Below, piece by piece: positions 48,380 through 61,446 of a DNA stretch of 64,000 nucleotides. Origin of the DNA: Styela clava (taxonomy: Eukaryota; Chordata; Ascidiacea; Stolidobranchia; Styelidae); the NCBI RefSeq assembly GCF_964204865.1, contig NC_135263.1, positions 5,768,501 to 5,832,500 of the forward strand, read 5' to 3'. Position 1 is the stretch's first letter. Every line of letters begins with the position of its first letter. The notes beneath the pieces were generated by a model. It worked only from the letters and a program-made list of their open reading frames with translations, searched no databases and was not told the DNA's origin. Both the position numbers and the translations under genes were made by a program.

Positions 48380-51300
48380 TGTTAAACCAAGAAAAAATCA
48401 ATTAATATTTCAACAAAAATACGAAAGAACATTAAATTGACCCAAAATTTAAATAAGATCTGCCCTTAGAGATAAAAAAATATTTTGGTTTTGAATGGAT
48501 ATTTTAAAAACCGCACTGGGTCTTTGCACTAGGGTCTTTCATGGAGGGCTCACTTAAAATATTTCAAAGTCTATTTGCGAGTAGTGGGGATTAAATAACT
48601 GTAGTCTACTCAGTATAAGTACGGTACGGTATCTAACTGTATTATGATTCCTCGGCACTAAGCTACAAATCTTATTGTCTCTGCTGTACAGTTGTAAATG
48701 ATTGGACCGAGTTACCGCTGTACCGGTACCGCACCCCAGCCGGCCCACACTCACCCTGCTCTCAACGGCTTAACAAAAACAACCATTGTAGGCTACTGGT
48801 GGGTTCGCATCCCATGCAGGGATGGTTATGTGCGAGAGGATTGCTGGACTCCTCGCCGTCGTTGGGTGGTTCACATAACCGCTGGTCGGTTATGGCTTCC
48901 TCCACCACCAAGTCCATGCTTCCGAAAACAAACAATATAACTAATCCCATACCCGACTTGGAATGGTAACCGGACGAGAGGCCGTGGTTCGCCATATGGA
49001 TAAGCCGTCTTATCGGCTTTCCTCTCCCCCGGGATAAATACGTATATCCTATCCTATCCTGGTAATCAGGCAAAATGTCCTGGCTGCTTGTCAACCATGC
49101 TCTATCTCCCGCGGTAGAATATAGGGCAACACACGAAAATCCAACTACTGAACTAACCACAGGCCGATATGGGGCTATTGGCTTCCACCCATGATTCGAT
49201 GAAATCTGCTGAAATTTCAGCCAGAATGCTTTTACATATTGCGGCACGGTGTAACGTGCAGCAGATCCAAGCTGTAGACTTGCATGATTAGATAGATAGT
49301 TTATTTTGAAAAACTCCATAACAAACATTAATTAATGGAGAATTCTGGAGAGCGAGCGAAACCTATTAAAAAGTTTGAAACATGAGAACCAGCACCACAT
49401 ACATATGGATTTGGAATAATAGAATATTTTGGATCATTGTAGATAACGAAGAAGGTTCTGGATATTTCAAACCTCTTTGCGATGGACCTTTCCCCGAGCA
49501 TCGACTTCCTTGTTTACTTCGTGACATTGGCCAATCAGCAAATTGCAGAAAAGAGATGTAACAATGCTCCTTTTCGCATCCGCTCAGACACTTTTCTCAC
49601 TCAGACCAATGACATTAAACAACATGATGCGCAACTCCACCATTTTTGGCCGAAGATCGTATCCGATAGCACTCTCCAATGCACATACTTGACGAGACGA
49701 AAACGAGCGGATGTGTGCTGCTTTCAAGGAATAGCACGAATGGTGTTCGTGCCTGCTTTGACAGTTGTTGTCGATTTTAAGGATATTTTGTAAAGTTGAG
49801 GTAGAAAGAAATTGGAAAAAGGTAAGGTAAATACTATTGTTGTATATCACTCCCGGGCATCGCACTGTTTAGTACATGTGGGAAAGCCAGCTTTTGTCAA
49901 ATACTACGAAGTTATTAATTCAGTACGGTACGTAGTTGTCCATTTGCCGAAATTGCATATTTACTTACCCCTTATGGTTTCAAATAGTTCATGCACCTCC
50001 AGTTAGATTTTTTAATCAGTGAGGATATATACTCATTGCTGTAACATACTATTGCTCAATAACTTTTATTTGCGTATTGAATCAAAGGGTTAACAAGTTC
50101 ACCTAACATTTTACTCATACCGGTCTATATTGTATAGTCTGATCTCTCAAGTATAAGAATGCTTGTAATTTTCTGACTAAACCCTTTTATTAGTTGGTTT
50201 ATATACCAAATTCAGTAAAACATATTTTACATAGACATGGGATATTGGATTTATTAGCTTTTTCATTCTAAATCATATAGACTGCTTTATTTATTCTTAA
50301 CGAAAATTAATAAATCTCCTCTCTTTCTTCAGATGTGAATGTTGTGGAAAAACCTGTCTAGCATTGTGAGACTCCTGCAGCACAAGCGCAATAGCAAAAA
50401 TAGTAAGTATATCAATCAAGAAATTAAGCCGACATAAAAGCAAAACTTTCAAGTATTCGTCTAATCTCAATTTCCTATTATTTATTCACAGGACAACTGT
50501 AGCAGAAGGGGAGATATCAGAAGTCTGGCGACATATCAGTGACAGTGTGATTCCAAGAAATATAATTAGAATACTCCATAAATGTTCGCAATAGAAGAAC
50601 AACCTATGGAGGCATGCAAATGCATTTGACCCTCCGGTAGAGTTGTGTATGGCCCCTACATCCTGCAAGGCTTGAGGAAAATAACTAAAAATTCCAATGC
50701 GTAAGATTGCATAAGCGGTCTTTTTGGGAAAAAGCACAAAACATGCCAGGCATACTTAAAACAGCTTTGAAAAATGAGGATTTCGGGTCACTCACTACAC
50801 CTGTGTTATATTTGGTCCATCAACTTTTGGTAGTACTGTAGAAGAAATTCAGGAAAGGGTATAATCATGATTCATGATAAAATACTGGTATATATTTTGG
50901 ACAACTTCAATCTAGACCAAACTCGCGGCCCCAGAGAACTTCCAGTGCGGCCTCGAACGCTTAATAATAATTGTAAAAGTATTTTGGAAGTTTTTTTCAT
51001 CTAAATGTAACAGATTTTTCAAACTTTTTAAAGTGAAATTGAATATTCACACAGAAAACAATTTACTGAAAGTAGTTTTAAAAAATTTATTTTTTTGTTC
51101 ACATTTTAACCCATTTAAGAATACACATCAAGCTAGCAAAAGAATACTTGAATAAAACACTTGAGTGATTAAATTAAACGCAAAGTACATGAAGAAGGTG
51201 GCATTTTCGAAGAAAATGGGAGTTGCAATATTTCTGCATTTCACAAAATTCTCTGAAGCACATTGTTTAATTTGTCATATTTCCATCAGTACAATGAAAA

Positions 51301-52365
51301 AACACAATAAGCTTAGCAGTCAATATGACAAATTCGAAGACCAACTTCGAACAGAAAATTTCCATATGTTTGTATATTAATATAATTATACAACTTTTTT
51401 GTTACTAAATATCAATAATAATTCAAGCAATCCTATGCCATGCAATGTGGCGCGAAATGTCTTGTCGAAAAAATCTGTCATTTGTTTTTTTACTGATCTA
51501 TACATGAAATGATAAAAGTAACTTTTTTGCAATTACTGGAATTAATTAAACATTCGCAAAGATCCAGATTAATCCATGATCATGTGACCTCGTTAGTTAG
51601 AGTTGGTACTATAAAATTATTTCATCCTGGCTCTAGTATGCTGGTGACACAAAAAAGATGCCAAACGTCAGGACAAATGTAATTAAAAAACATAGAGTTT
51701 ATATTGTAGTATTTTTGTTAATTTTAGGTTCATATATTTAGATTAAGTCATTTTTTAGTGTATGTATTATTCTTTCCTTATCCAAAGCTTGTTCAAAAAT
51801 GATTTTGATGGTTGTACATAGAGTTTTATGATTTTTTGTAATAAATACAGTAACTTGCAATAATAGTGGAATGCAAATAATAACATGAAATTGCATTTGA
51901 AATTAAAGAAAATAATAAAACTTAATCCAACTGTTTAGTTGCATCCTAATATATGTCACAAACTAAAACTATCTTGAAAATATCTTTCAAGTATACATTA
52001 TCAAAAACTGTTTGCGGCCCTTTTTACAATTTCCAACATGCAATGCGGCTCTCGAAAACCCATGAGTTTGACACCACTGATCTATTCTAGACAATTCAAG
52101 CATTGCTTTGGGAAATAATATCACTTCAATTAAATTGAAAAAAATCTTGCCGTATTAAATACAAAATCGTTGCTATCATAAAGGTAAACCAATTCAGCCA
52201 CTGGCAATATACTGGCCTTCACAAAGCAATGGAGGCAAAATTGAGAGTTCATGAGCTATGAACTTTTGTTCTTTTCTTTGTCTTGAACTTTTCATACTCC
52301 ACAGCCCCTATTAATTTTATTTTTAATTTTAATTACCATGTGATGGTCATACATATCTTTAACTT
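48380..52365 (+). repeat. Repeat-rich block, direct duplicate copy 1
   Basis: Two long parts of this block recur downstream in the same orientation: 48380-48710 matches about 54160-54690, and 49607-52365 matches 57442-59779. Shared anchors include CATACTTGACGAGACGAAAA, TTCATGCACCTCCA, GAGACTCCTGCAGCACAAG and ACCCATGAGTTTGACACCAC. The interval 50720-51010 is absent from copy 2. No frame is kept open in both copies beyond about 80 codons, and none has a family motif, so I treat the block as non-coding mobile-element debris. Confidence 0.85.
48780..49060. mobile_element. SINE-like repeat, copy D1
   Basis: Core GAATGGTAACCGGACGAGAG, then GTGGTTCGCCATATGG, AAGCCGTCTTATCGGCTTTC and CTCCCCCGGGATAAATA, ending in ATCCTATCC repeats. 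The same core occurs at 56105 and 57222. It has promoter-like tRNA-style words (GGTTCGC) but no complete tRNA fold was seen. A 188-codon open frame crosses it on the minus strand and looks like chance. Confidence 0.7.
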
Positions 52366-53674
52366 GTATTTTCTGTAATGATGTATTATCTCAATGTGTC
52401 AAACTTTTAATTAGTGTGCATATTTTGCTTCCAGATGACATAAATGTATTGTCTTGTTTATTACCTCAGCTTGGAGTATTGACAAGAAAAAGGTGCCAGT
52501 AAATTCTTTGTTATAATCAGAATTCACAATTAATAGGAATTATAAACAGTCACCAATCAATGAGAATTACATGCGAAATCCCTCACAATGAATTTGTCCA
52601 AAGAATTCACCTACTAAGGCAAGTTCGATAAGTGCGAACTTTGTGTTATGGAATTGTATCACAGCACCGTTAAGAGAAGTAAAAACAGTTTTGCTGTTTT
52701 GTATGACACCCTCTTTAAATGAAATTTCAATGTTTAAGCGCAAACATTAAAATTACTACCTTTGAACTTTGTCATTATCTGCAAAATGTCCCACACAAAT
52801 CTTTACGCTATCGCGTTTATAATCTTCTCTGATAAAAAAAAAGTCTATGATGTCCAATTTACTCTTTACAGCTTGTATGTCATTCCAGCTTTCCAAGTGA
52901 GCAAAACTTCTTAGATATAGAGATTATTTTCTTACGTTACAGGCGCAAAAAGGCAGGTACTAAACGTAAAGAGGACGCCGATTAGCAAAAGCAAGCGGAA
53001 AACGGTCGCGAAAGGCGACGAGAAATATGTGCATTGGAGCGTATCATGAAATACAATCTTTCGCATGTAGTCTTATGGAGTGACGTCAGAGTTGCCTATC
53101 ATGTTGTTTAATATCATTGCTCAGACAGATTTTCAAGCGTGGTCGTAAACATTATCTCGTTTTCGCATATTTGAACTCTATTCGTTAGTTTTCAGTTGTG
53201 TTTTGTAAAATTAAATGTAAATCAAATAATTTAATTGTCACCCTGTCTTCCTGGTGGTTTTAATTTAATTGCAGTAATAAAAATTAGTGTAGAAATAGCT
53301 GTGACAGACTAGGCTAAAATTCTTTAACGAAACTTTTAAAAAACAGATTGTTGTATGCCAAGAATCATAATAATAGTTTGAAACATATACCTCATTTCAC
53401 AGGCGCCAACTCGCAAAAGCACTCTTAAAATAGCCCCGAAAAATTTTGCAATGGTAAAGTATAATCCATGATTTGTGCATATACTGCTATGGAACATCCA
53501 ATCCATTTACCAAGCTTGTTTTTTAGTAAAAAAAAATTTGTCACTGTGTTATTTTTGCAATATAATTGAAGTAGGCCCACAACATCACCATTTTTCGTTA
53601 GCGAGTGTTTTAATCCATATACCTGTATAGGAAAAGCACATACACGTCTCACATTTTAATTTGAATTTATAAGT

Positions 53675-53871
53675 TGTTGCCCGATGTTACATCGTGTTTT
53701 TGTTTTATTCTGTTTTTGGGGGACGGGCACGTACTTGTACGTATTTAACTTTTTTATTAGGTTATGCCCGTCCTCCAGGTCCTCTGTATTTTGTTTGTCC
53801 CTTTGTTGTTGTTTTGTGTTTTGTTTGTATCAGAGTGACCGAATAAAATTGATTGATTGATTGATTGATAT
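53675..53871 (+). mobile_element. 3' end of a non-LTR retrotransposon
   Basis: Contains a hairpin pair GGACGGGCACGTAC / GGTTATGCCCGTCC, then AATAAAATTGATTGATTGATTGATTGA. A short tandem-tail ending of (ATTG)n type is typical of CR1/L2-like LINE 3' ends. A second copy lies at 57040-57220. No reverse transcriptase part remains. Confidence 0.7.
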
Positions 53872-54264
53872 AGAAAGAATTTTTCGGGGGTCAAAGGTCG
53901 GGGAAAGGTCCATGGAATGAAGAAACAAGAGAGCTATGCTCAAATATCTGGACAGGTAGAGTGGCAATAATTTAGATGACGTCATAGCGGGAAAATTTTT
54001 TTTATCTTCAACCACTGAAAATATCAAAGCAATTGGTCCAGTATTCGAAGAGAAAAGCGATTTTTTAAAAATGGAGACGGAGACAAATAACAATAACAAC
54101 AAAATTTTGAAACGATCGTTATGGCCACTAAACGTGTCCAATAAACGTGTCCAATAAGAAAAGAATCGATCAATATTCCAACAAAATACATTTTAATATT
54201 ATTGAATTTATGCAACATTCACAAAAACAAGAAAAACATTAAATTGACCCGAAAATTAAACAAC

Positions 54265-54382
54265 GGGACCTCCAGAAGTATGCGCACCAAGATGGTGCAC
54301 AACCGGAACATACCGGTAGTGTGTGTGTACCGGTTAGGGTTCAGGTGGTGCGACATCTTGGTGCGCATACTTTTTGAGCACC
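54265..54382. mobile_element. Palindromic MITE, type B, copy B4
   Basis: GCGCACCAAGATGGTGCACA at the left and ACATCTTGGTGCGCATAC at the right are mirrored. The matching place in the duplicate block (about 48455, after ATTAAATTGACCC) lacks it. Confidence 0.8.
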
Positions 54383-54699
54383 AAACAACGTCCACCTTTG
54401 GGAATAAAAAGATATTTTGGTCTTGGATGGATATTTGAAAATTATCAAATAACAGAATGAAGAAATTAGACAAAAACTTTTCAAGTCCTGTTTTAATAGT
54501 TAGCACTAAGTCTATCTCGTAGATGGCACACTTGAAATATTTTAAAGTCCATTTGTGAGTAGTATGTGGAGATCAAATAACTCTAGTCTACTTAATATAA
54601 GTATGGTAGACTACCTACTTATATTTTGATGCCTTGGCACTGAGCTATAAGTCTTAATGTCTCTGCTGTCGAATCTGACAGTTGTATATGATTGATAAG

Positions 54700-56104
54700 C
54701 TTTACCCAGACAACACTCACCCTGCGGTCAGGGTTAAACGTATATATTCACGGTTAAACAACCATTGCACGACTACGCTCTATCTAGGCATGAAAACAGC
54801 GATAGACAAAAATCCCACTAAGCACAGGCCAAGTTTCATGCTTGCATCCAAAAGTGCAGGAGTATATATCTAAATAGTAAAATTGCCCCCACTAGTTATT
54901 GGGGAGTCTTTGTGGAATATATTTTTGGAAAATATAAATATTTCAATCGTTTTTCTATTTATTAAATAATCGTGTTTGGTCGATAATGATACCTCGTTTC
55001 CATGGTAACCAGGTATTCTATTATCAAGGAGAACTGTCAAAATGCACTTCTGATCATATTCTTCACTTCTTATTTACACATCGGTTTCCTTGTCTTGAAA
55101 ATATCCTTTTATAAAGTAATGTTCATTTTACTTAATTTCATGGATGGCGCCATATCCAAAATTAATCAGAATATGCTACTGTACACGTGTGCCAAGTTTC
55201 ATGCTTGCTTCCAAAAGTGCACAATTCCATCATTTTTGAGTTCTTATTCGCTGGACTAATACTGTCTGGCTGAAAATATACTTTCATTACAAGTTCTTTC
55301 ATACAAGTTGGATGTGTTTATGTGTGCGTTACTAATGTGTCAAGGGTTACCTACGGAAGTAGATAGACAAGACAGCCCAATAAGCCGAAATAGGACCTGT
55401 AGAACCTTTAACTCAGGTGTGGGCAATTTCTTTTCTGAGTGGCCGAGTGGGTTGGATGCGGATAACAGACTTGGTTACTGGGCCAGATGATCAAAACTCA
55501 ATATGATTAAAAACGGTTAATTTACAAATCACTAGACACAACAATTAATTACAGGGGCTGGCAAATTACGGCAGCTGCATATAGAGAAAGTTGATAGAAA
55601 TGGAAGTTGCTTTTCAGTGATGTAAAGTAATAGGTATTAGCAGGAGGAGATAATTTAATTTGAGTACTGTAATAGATAGCTGTACAACAGTGGTTCTCAA
55701 ACTTTTTATCCGTAGTTTTTACGTCATTATCGCCCTCAAAACATGAAGTTAAAAACAAATGTAATTAAACAATTAAAAAATTGACTAATCATTGTGCATG
55801 ATATTTTCAATAAGATGGATGAAGATAAAAATTTTTTTATATTGAAGACATTTTAGTTAGGTACAATCTCAAATCATCATCAACTTTGATTTCATTCCTT
55901 TTCTACCAAATATAATGTTAGAAATGAAAGTTCTACTCAGTCAAAAATGACTTGCATCAATCTATACTCTCAGTAACATTTTTGCAATATCAACCGAAAA
56001 CTAGTTGTCGAGCATCGAAACCTGAAGTTCATTTTTTAATTACCGTAAACAAAACAATACATGACAAAACAAACAAATATACGAAAAATCAGAAAAGTGG
56101 GTAA
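54700..56104. other. Gene-free interval with hAT-like edges
   Basis: AT-rich sequence. CAGTGGTTCTCAAACTTTTT at 55688 looks like a hAT left end, but no partner right end or target duplication could be fixed. No gene is supported. Confidence 0.45.
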
Positions 56105-56190
56105 CCTGGACGAGTGGCCGTGGTTCGCCATGGTTAAGCCGTCTTATTGACTTTCTTCTCCCCCGGGATAAATATATAAATCCTATCCTA
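56105..56190. mobile_element. SINE-like repeat, copy D2 (partial)
   Basis: CCTGGACGAGTGGCCGTGGT, TTAAGCCGTCTTATTGACTT and CTCCCCCGGGATAAATATAT match the 3' half of D1. Confidence 0.7.
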
Positions 56191-57039
56191 ACCACTAGAC
56201 ACAGGGATTGAATCACAGCACAGAATTACACACATGACCATGCTTTTAAATGCAAAAACGTGCGATGTGCGGAATCTGGGATCTCGATATGGTCATTGCA
56301 TTATTTGGCGCAAAAATACAAACATTTCACTCAGACTTGACTTCTAATTTATTCCTTCCTAAGTATAATAAAATACATAATTTTTTGATCTCTCGAATTA
56401 TGTTATTAAGTGAAGTATATATAAGAGGCATTATTGCCAAAAATTCGCCTTGAGCAGTAAAAAAGTTTGGCACGCAATGTTGCCTTTAAAATAATCTACA
56501 GTAAAACTTCTTGTGGTATATTATAGATCAGAGGTACTCAACATCCCGGGTGAAAGGGCCGCATTTTAATCACAAAAGATGCGACGGGCCGCAGAATGTT
56601 ATTGTCATGTATTTATACTAATTAATTAATTTATTAGTCCGATACTGATGTTGAATATGCTTCTTGTATCCATTTTTATTCATTCTAAAACATAGTTAAC
56701 GGATAGCATTCGTAAGTTTGCAGTTGCAACTTCTCCCCTAGCGAGAGCTATGACAAAATAGGAAAAATAGAATTATACTCAACATGAACAATGTTACGAT
56801 TCTTTTATTGTAACGCGCATTTCCGAAGGGAGATAGACGAAGAAAACAAATAATTAACTAATCCGTGGAGACCATTACATTGTAGAATTCTGAATTGATT
56901 TTTGCCGTCTCATGACGTGAAAATTGATTCATTGATGGTTTATATTAAATTACATATATTTTCTAATGAAATTACTTGCTATTATTCAAGTAGTAGAAAA
57001 TTACCAACGTTATCCTCCCACCGCTTAAAATGATTTAAA

Positions 57040-57220
57040 AGGTATTGCCCGATTTTATATCGTGTCTTTTTTTTATTGTGTTCTTTTGACTGTTTTTAGT
57101 GGACGGGCACGTACTTGTATGTTTTTAACTTTTTCCTTAGGTTATGCCCGTCCTCTGCATTTTGTTTGTCCGTTTTCTGTTGTTTTGTTTCTTTCAGAGT
57201 GACCAAAATAAAATTGATTG
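57040..57220 (+). mobile_element. 3' end of a non-LTR retrotransposon, second copy
   Basis: Same order as 53675-53871: GTATTGCCCGATTTTATATC, GGACGGGCACGTACTTGTAT, GGTTATGCCCGTCC and AGAGTGACCAAAATAAAATT, then GATTGA. It runs directly into SINE-like copy D3. Confidence 0.72.
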
Positions 57221-57221
57221 A

Positions 57222-57425
57222 ATCCCATACCCGACATGGAATGGTAACCGGACGAGAGGCGGCGGTTCGTAATATGGTTGAGCCGTCTTGTCGGCTTTCC
57301 TCTCCCCCGGGATGAATATGTAAATCCTATCCCATTCTAACAGGGCGAGAGGCCGCAGTTCGTCATATGATTAAGTCAATTTATCGGTCTTCCTTTCCCC
57401 GAGATGAATATGTAAATCCTATCTT
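57222..57425. mobile_element. SINE-like repeat, copy D3 with a partial tandem unit
   Basis: GAATGGTAACCGGACGAGAG core as in D1, ending GTAAATCCTATCC. A second, diverged half-unit (GGGCGAGAGGCCGCAGTTCG) follows and ends the same way. Confidence 0.75.
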
Positions 57426-59779
57426 TTTTTGCACGTGCAATCAATGACATTAAGCAACATGATGCGCAACTACGGCATTTTTGGCCGAAGATCGTATCCG
57501 ATAGCACGCTCCAATGCACATACTTGACGAGACGAAAACGAGCGGATGTGTGCTGCTTTCAAGGCATAGCACGAATGGTGTTCGTGCCGGCTTTGACAGT
57601 TGTTGTCGATTTTAATGATATTTTGGAAAGTTGAGGTAAAAGGAAATCGGAAAAAGGTAAGGTAAATACTATTGTTGTATATCACACCCGGGCATCGCAC
57701 TGTTAAGTACATAAGGGAAAGCCAGCTTTTGTCAAATACTACGAAGTTATTAATTCAGTACGGTACGTAGTTGCCCATTTGCCGAAATTGCATATTTACT
57801 TACCCCGTATGGTTTCAAATAGTTCATGCACCTCCATTTAGATTTTTTTTAATCAGTGAGGATTGAATCAAAGGGTTAACAATTTCACCTAACATTTCAC
57901 TCATACCGGTCTGTATTGTATAGTCTGATCTCTCAAGTATATGGAGCCACGAATGCTTGTAATTTTCTGACTAATTTCCTGTATTAGTTGGTTTATATAC
58001 CAAATTCAGTAAAACATTTTTTACATTAAACATGAGATATTGGATTTATTAGCTTTTCCATTCTAAATCATATAGACTGCTTCATTTATTCTTGACGAAA
58101 ATTAATAAATCTCCTCTCTTTCTTTTCTTCAGATGTGAATGTGGACAAACCTGTCTAAGCATTGTGAGACTCCTGCAGCACAAGAGGCAATAGCAAAAAT
58201 AGTAAGTATATCAATCAAGAAATAAAGCCGACATAAAGCAAAAGTTTCAACAAATCGTCTAATCTCAATTTCCTATTATTTATCCACAGGACAACTATAG
58301 CAGAAAAGGAGATATCAGAAGTCTGGTGACATATCAGTGACCGTGTGATTGCAAGAAGTATATTTAGAGTACTCCATAAATGTTTGCAATACAAGAACAA
58401 CCTATAAAGGCATGCAAAGACATTTGACCCTCCGATAGAGTTGTGTATGCCCCCCACATCCTGCAGGGCTTAAGGAACATAACAAAAAATTCTAAAGCGT
58501 GAGTATGCATAATAGATTTTTCAAACCTTTTAAAGTGAAATTGATTATTCACACAGAAAACAATTTACTGAAAGTAGTTTTGGAAAATTAATTTTTTTTG
58601 TTCACATTTTGACCCAATTAAGAATACACATCAAGCTAGCAAAAGAATACTTGAATAAAACACTTGAGTGATTAAATTAAACGCAAAGTACATGAAGAAG
58701 GTGGCATTTTCAAAGAAAATGAGAGTTGCAATATTTCTGCATTTCACAAAATTCTGAAGCACATTGAACAGAAAATTTTCATGTGTTTGTATATTAATAT
58801 AATTATACAACGACTTAGTTACTAAAATCAATATCAATAATAATTCAAGCAATCCAATGCCACGCAATGTGGTGCGAAATGTCTTGTCGAAAAAATCTGT
58901 CATGTGTTTTTTTACTGATCTCTACATGAAATTATAAAAATAACTTTTTTGCATTACTGGAATTAATTTTCGCAAAGATCCAAATTAGCCCATGATCATG
59001 TGACCTCGTTAGTTAGAGTTGGTACTATAAAATCATTTCAGCCTGGCCTCAGTATGCTGGTGACACAAAAAAAGATACCAAACGTCAGGACAAATGTAAT
59101 TAAAAAATCATTGAGTTTATACTGTAGTATTTTTGTTAATTTTAGGTCCATATATTTAAATTAAGTAATTTTTAAAGTATGTATTATTCTTTCCTTATCC
59201 AAAGTTTGTTCAAAATGATTTTGATGGATGTACATAGAATTTTATGATTTTTTGTAATAAATACAGTAACTTGCAATAATAGTGGAATGCAAATATTAAT
59301 ATGTAATTGCATTTGAAATTAAAGAAAATAATGAAACTTAATCCAACTGTTTAGTTGCATCACAACATATGTCACAAACTAAAACTATCTTAAAAATATC
59401 TTTCAAGTATACATTATCAAAAACTGTTTGCGGCCCTTTTTACAATTTCCAAAATGCAATGCGGCTCTCGAAAACCCATGAGTTTGACACCACTGATCCA
59501 TTCTAGACGATTCAAGCATTGCTTTGGGAAATAATATCAATTCAATTAAATTGAAAAAAATCTTGCTATATTAAATACAAAATCGTTGCTATCATAAAGG
59601 TAAACTAATTCAGCCACTCGAAATATATTGGCCTTCACAAAGTAATGGAGGCAAAATTGAGAGTTCATGAGCTATGAATTTTTGTTCTTTTCTTTGTCTT
59701 GAACTTTTCATACTCCACAGCCGCTATTATTTTTTTTTAATTTTAAATACCATGTGATTGTCATACATATCTTTAACTT

Positions 59780-61446
59780 TTTACTCACATGTCTGTATGT
59801 GGAGAGTGATGAATACAGTTCGTTTTCTAAGGATCTCGTTGCCTCTTTACTTTGGTTGTGCAGTTACTAGAAGCTGGGAGATTGCGCATAATTCTTCAAG
59901 GTGGGGGCGGATGCAAATAGGACTCCACTACAACAACGTTGAGTGGATTGGAATTCACGTTTCAACTTTACAATAGATAAAAACGAAAAATAAAAGTAAC
60001 TGATTATAGAATCGGGAAATCTCAAGTAAGTTTTGAAGCGTGCCAATTTTAGATGGAAAGGTATTGATAAAAGAAATAGTACGTGTTCGCTCACCCAAAA
60101 GTAAAAAAAGTAATTAAGGCACGCACGCACACACACGCACACAATCATCGAGACATGATAAGGTCGGAAGTGAAAAAAGCGAGAATTAAAATCAATCAAA
60201 TTACTCAGTAAAAAGAAAAATATACAAACAAATGAAAAAGAAGTAAGTAAACTCTTTTACCACATCAAATTAATAATTTTATGAGGGTTGCCAAATTGGA
60301 TACCGAATTAGCCAACATGAATAATATACTGTGGATAGAAAAGTATTCCTCGTCAAGCTGATTATAATTGGAGTCACTTAATGCGAAATTGCCCCATTAG
60401 TATTGCCAAGTTGGATATATGAAGAAGTGGGCTATACCTGCTTCACTGACCAAATAGAAGCCAAAACTAGCCAAATTAGCGTCCAAATAATTTTAAATAC
60501 TAATAATCAATGACAGTACAGGTAATTATAAGTAAAATTAATTAGGGCGTGATTATGTTTGTATTTCAAGTTAATCGATTAAATATTTTTTTTTTCAATA
60601 TGTATTAGAATTGATATTTGATTTACTTTATGTCCCACCAATGATCTAATCAAAATATTTTTTATAAAATAAAAAAAAAGTCAGTTGGTACTTGCTACTT
60701 GGTACATCTATTTTTACGCGTGGGAATTTTCTTCTTTGACTGAGATCAGAGGTATCTCTGCCTATTGCATCTGCACGGCGTAACGTTAAAAGGAATGCAT
60801 TAACACGAGGTTTCAGGGATTACCGGTTTAACTTTCATTTTCTTTCTCGTAGTCTACACCTAACCTATATACCGTATCGTTATCAGTAATACTGATGCTC
60901 CGGTGACCAGCGATTTTGCATCAGTATATCTCATTCGACAGCGCAAGTCTAAAAAAGTATGATGAAATTAAAACCGGAACGTTTAGATTTTTATGCCAGA
61001 ACTACGTCATTTCAAAATAGATTTTATTTCGATTCATTCGCAAAAACAAATTAAACATATGTTCAGGAAAGATTGAAGGCAAAGAAGCTGGGAAGTGAAT
61101 AACACTAATAAAATAAGTTTAAACCCTATTAGGCGCGTTCACTCACCGACATGGCGGACTGAAGAAGAAAGCAAGAAGTCATACAGTCATAGGCTGAACA
61201 TGAATATTGACGGAGGCCATTACTCAGGCGTTTCACTTTGTAGTCAGGTTGCCTGCAAGTTTTTTTATAAACAAAACTGTGAACTAAAAACCAGCTGTGT
61301 GTGTAATGTCAGAACTGCAGTATGTGGCATTTACACAAAAAATTCTAAAATGAGGTTTGAATGCATGTTGTCGTTCCATTACAGGACTACTAATTGACTT
61401 CCAAGTTATGATCAATTTGCATTATTAGGCTTCCCGCTGCTTGTCA
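59780..61446. other. Gene-free interval
   Basis: AT-rich sequence with a CACGCACGCACACACACGCAC simple repeat near 60120 and 'GCCAAATTAGC'-rich sequence at about 60285-60500, like the inside of the 896-bp hAT. The open frame at 61095-61397 has no recognisable motif or splice support. Confidence 0.5.

Larger units (their letters stand above)
54160..59779 (+). repeat. Repeat-rich block, direct duplicate copy 2
   Basis: Counterpart of 48380-52365. It has a type B MITE at 54265-54382 that copy 1 lacks and about 2.7 kb of extra sequence between the two matching parts. It lacks the roughly 300 bp found at 50720-51010 of copy 1. Divergence by many small indels and substitutions suggests an old event. 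Confidence 0.82.

Noticed and set aside
48762-49328. 188-codon open frame on the minus strand
   Set aside because: It runs across SINE-like repeat D1 and has no family motif. Related copies D2 and D3 do not keep the frame open.
49584-49865. 93-codon minus-strand frame repeated at 57470-57712
   Set aside because: The frame is shared because the DNA is duplicated. It is shortened in copy 2 and shows no motif, so repeat debris is the simpler reading.
61095-61397. 100-codon frame upstream of UBR5
   Set aside because: No family motif and no splice link to the UBR5 exons. UBR5 starts cleanly at 62340.
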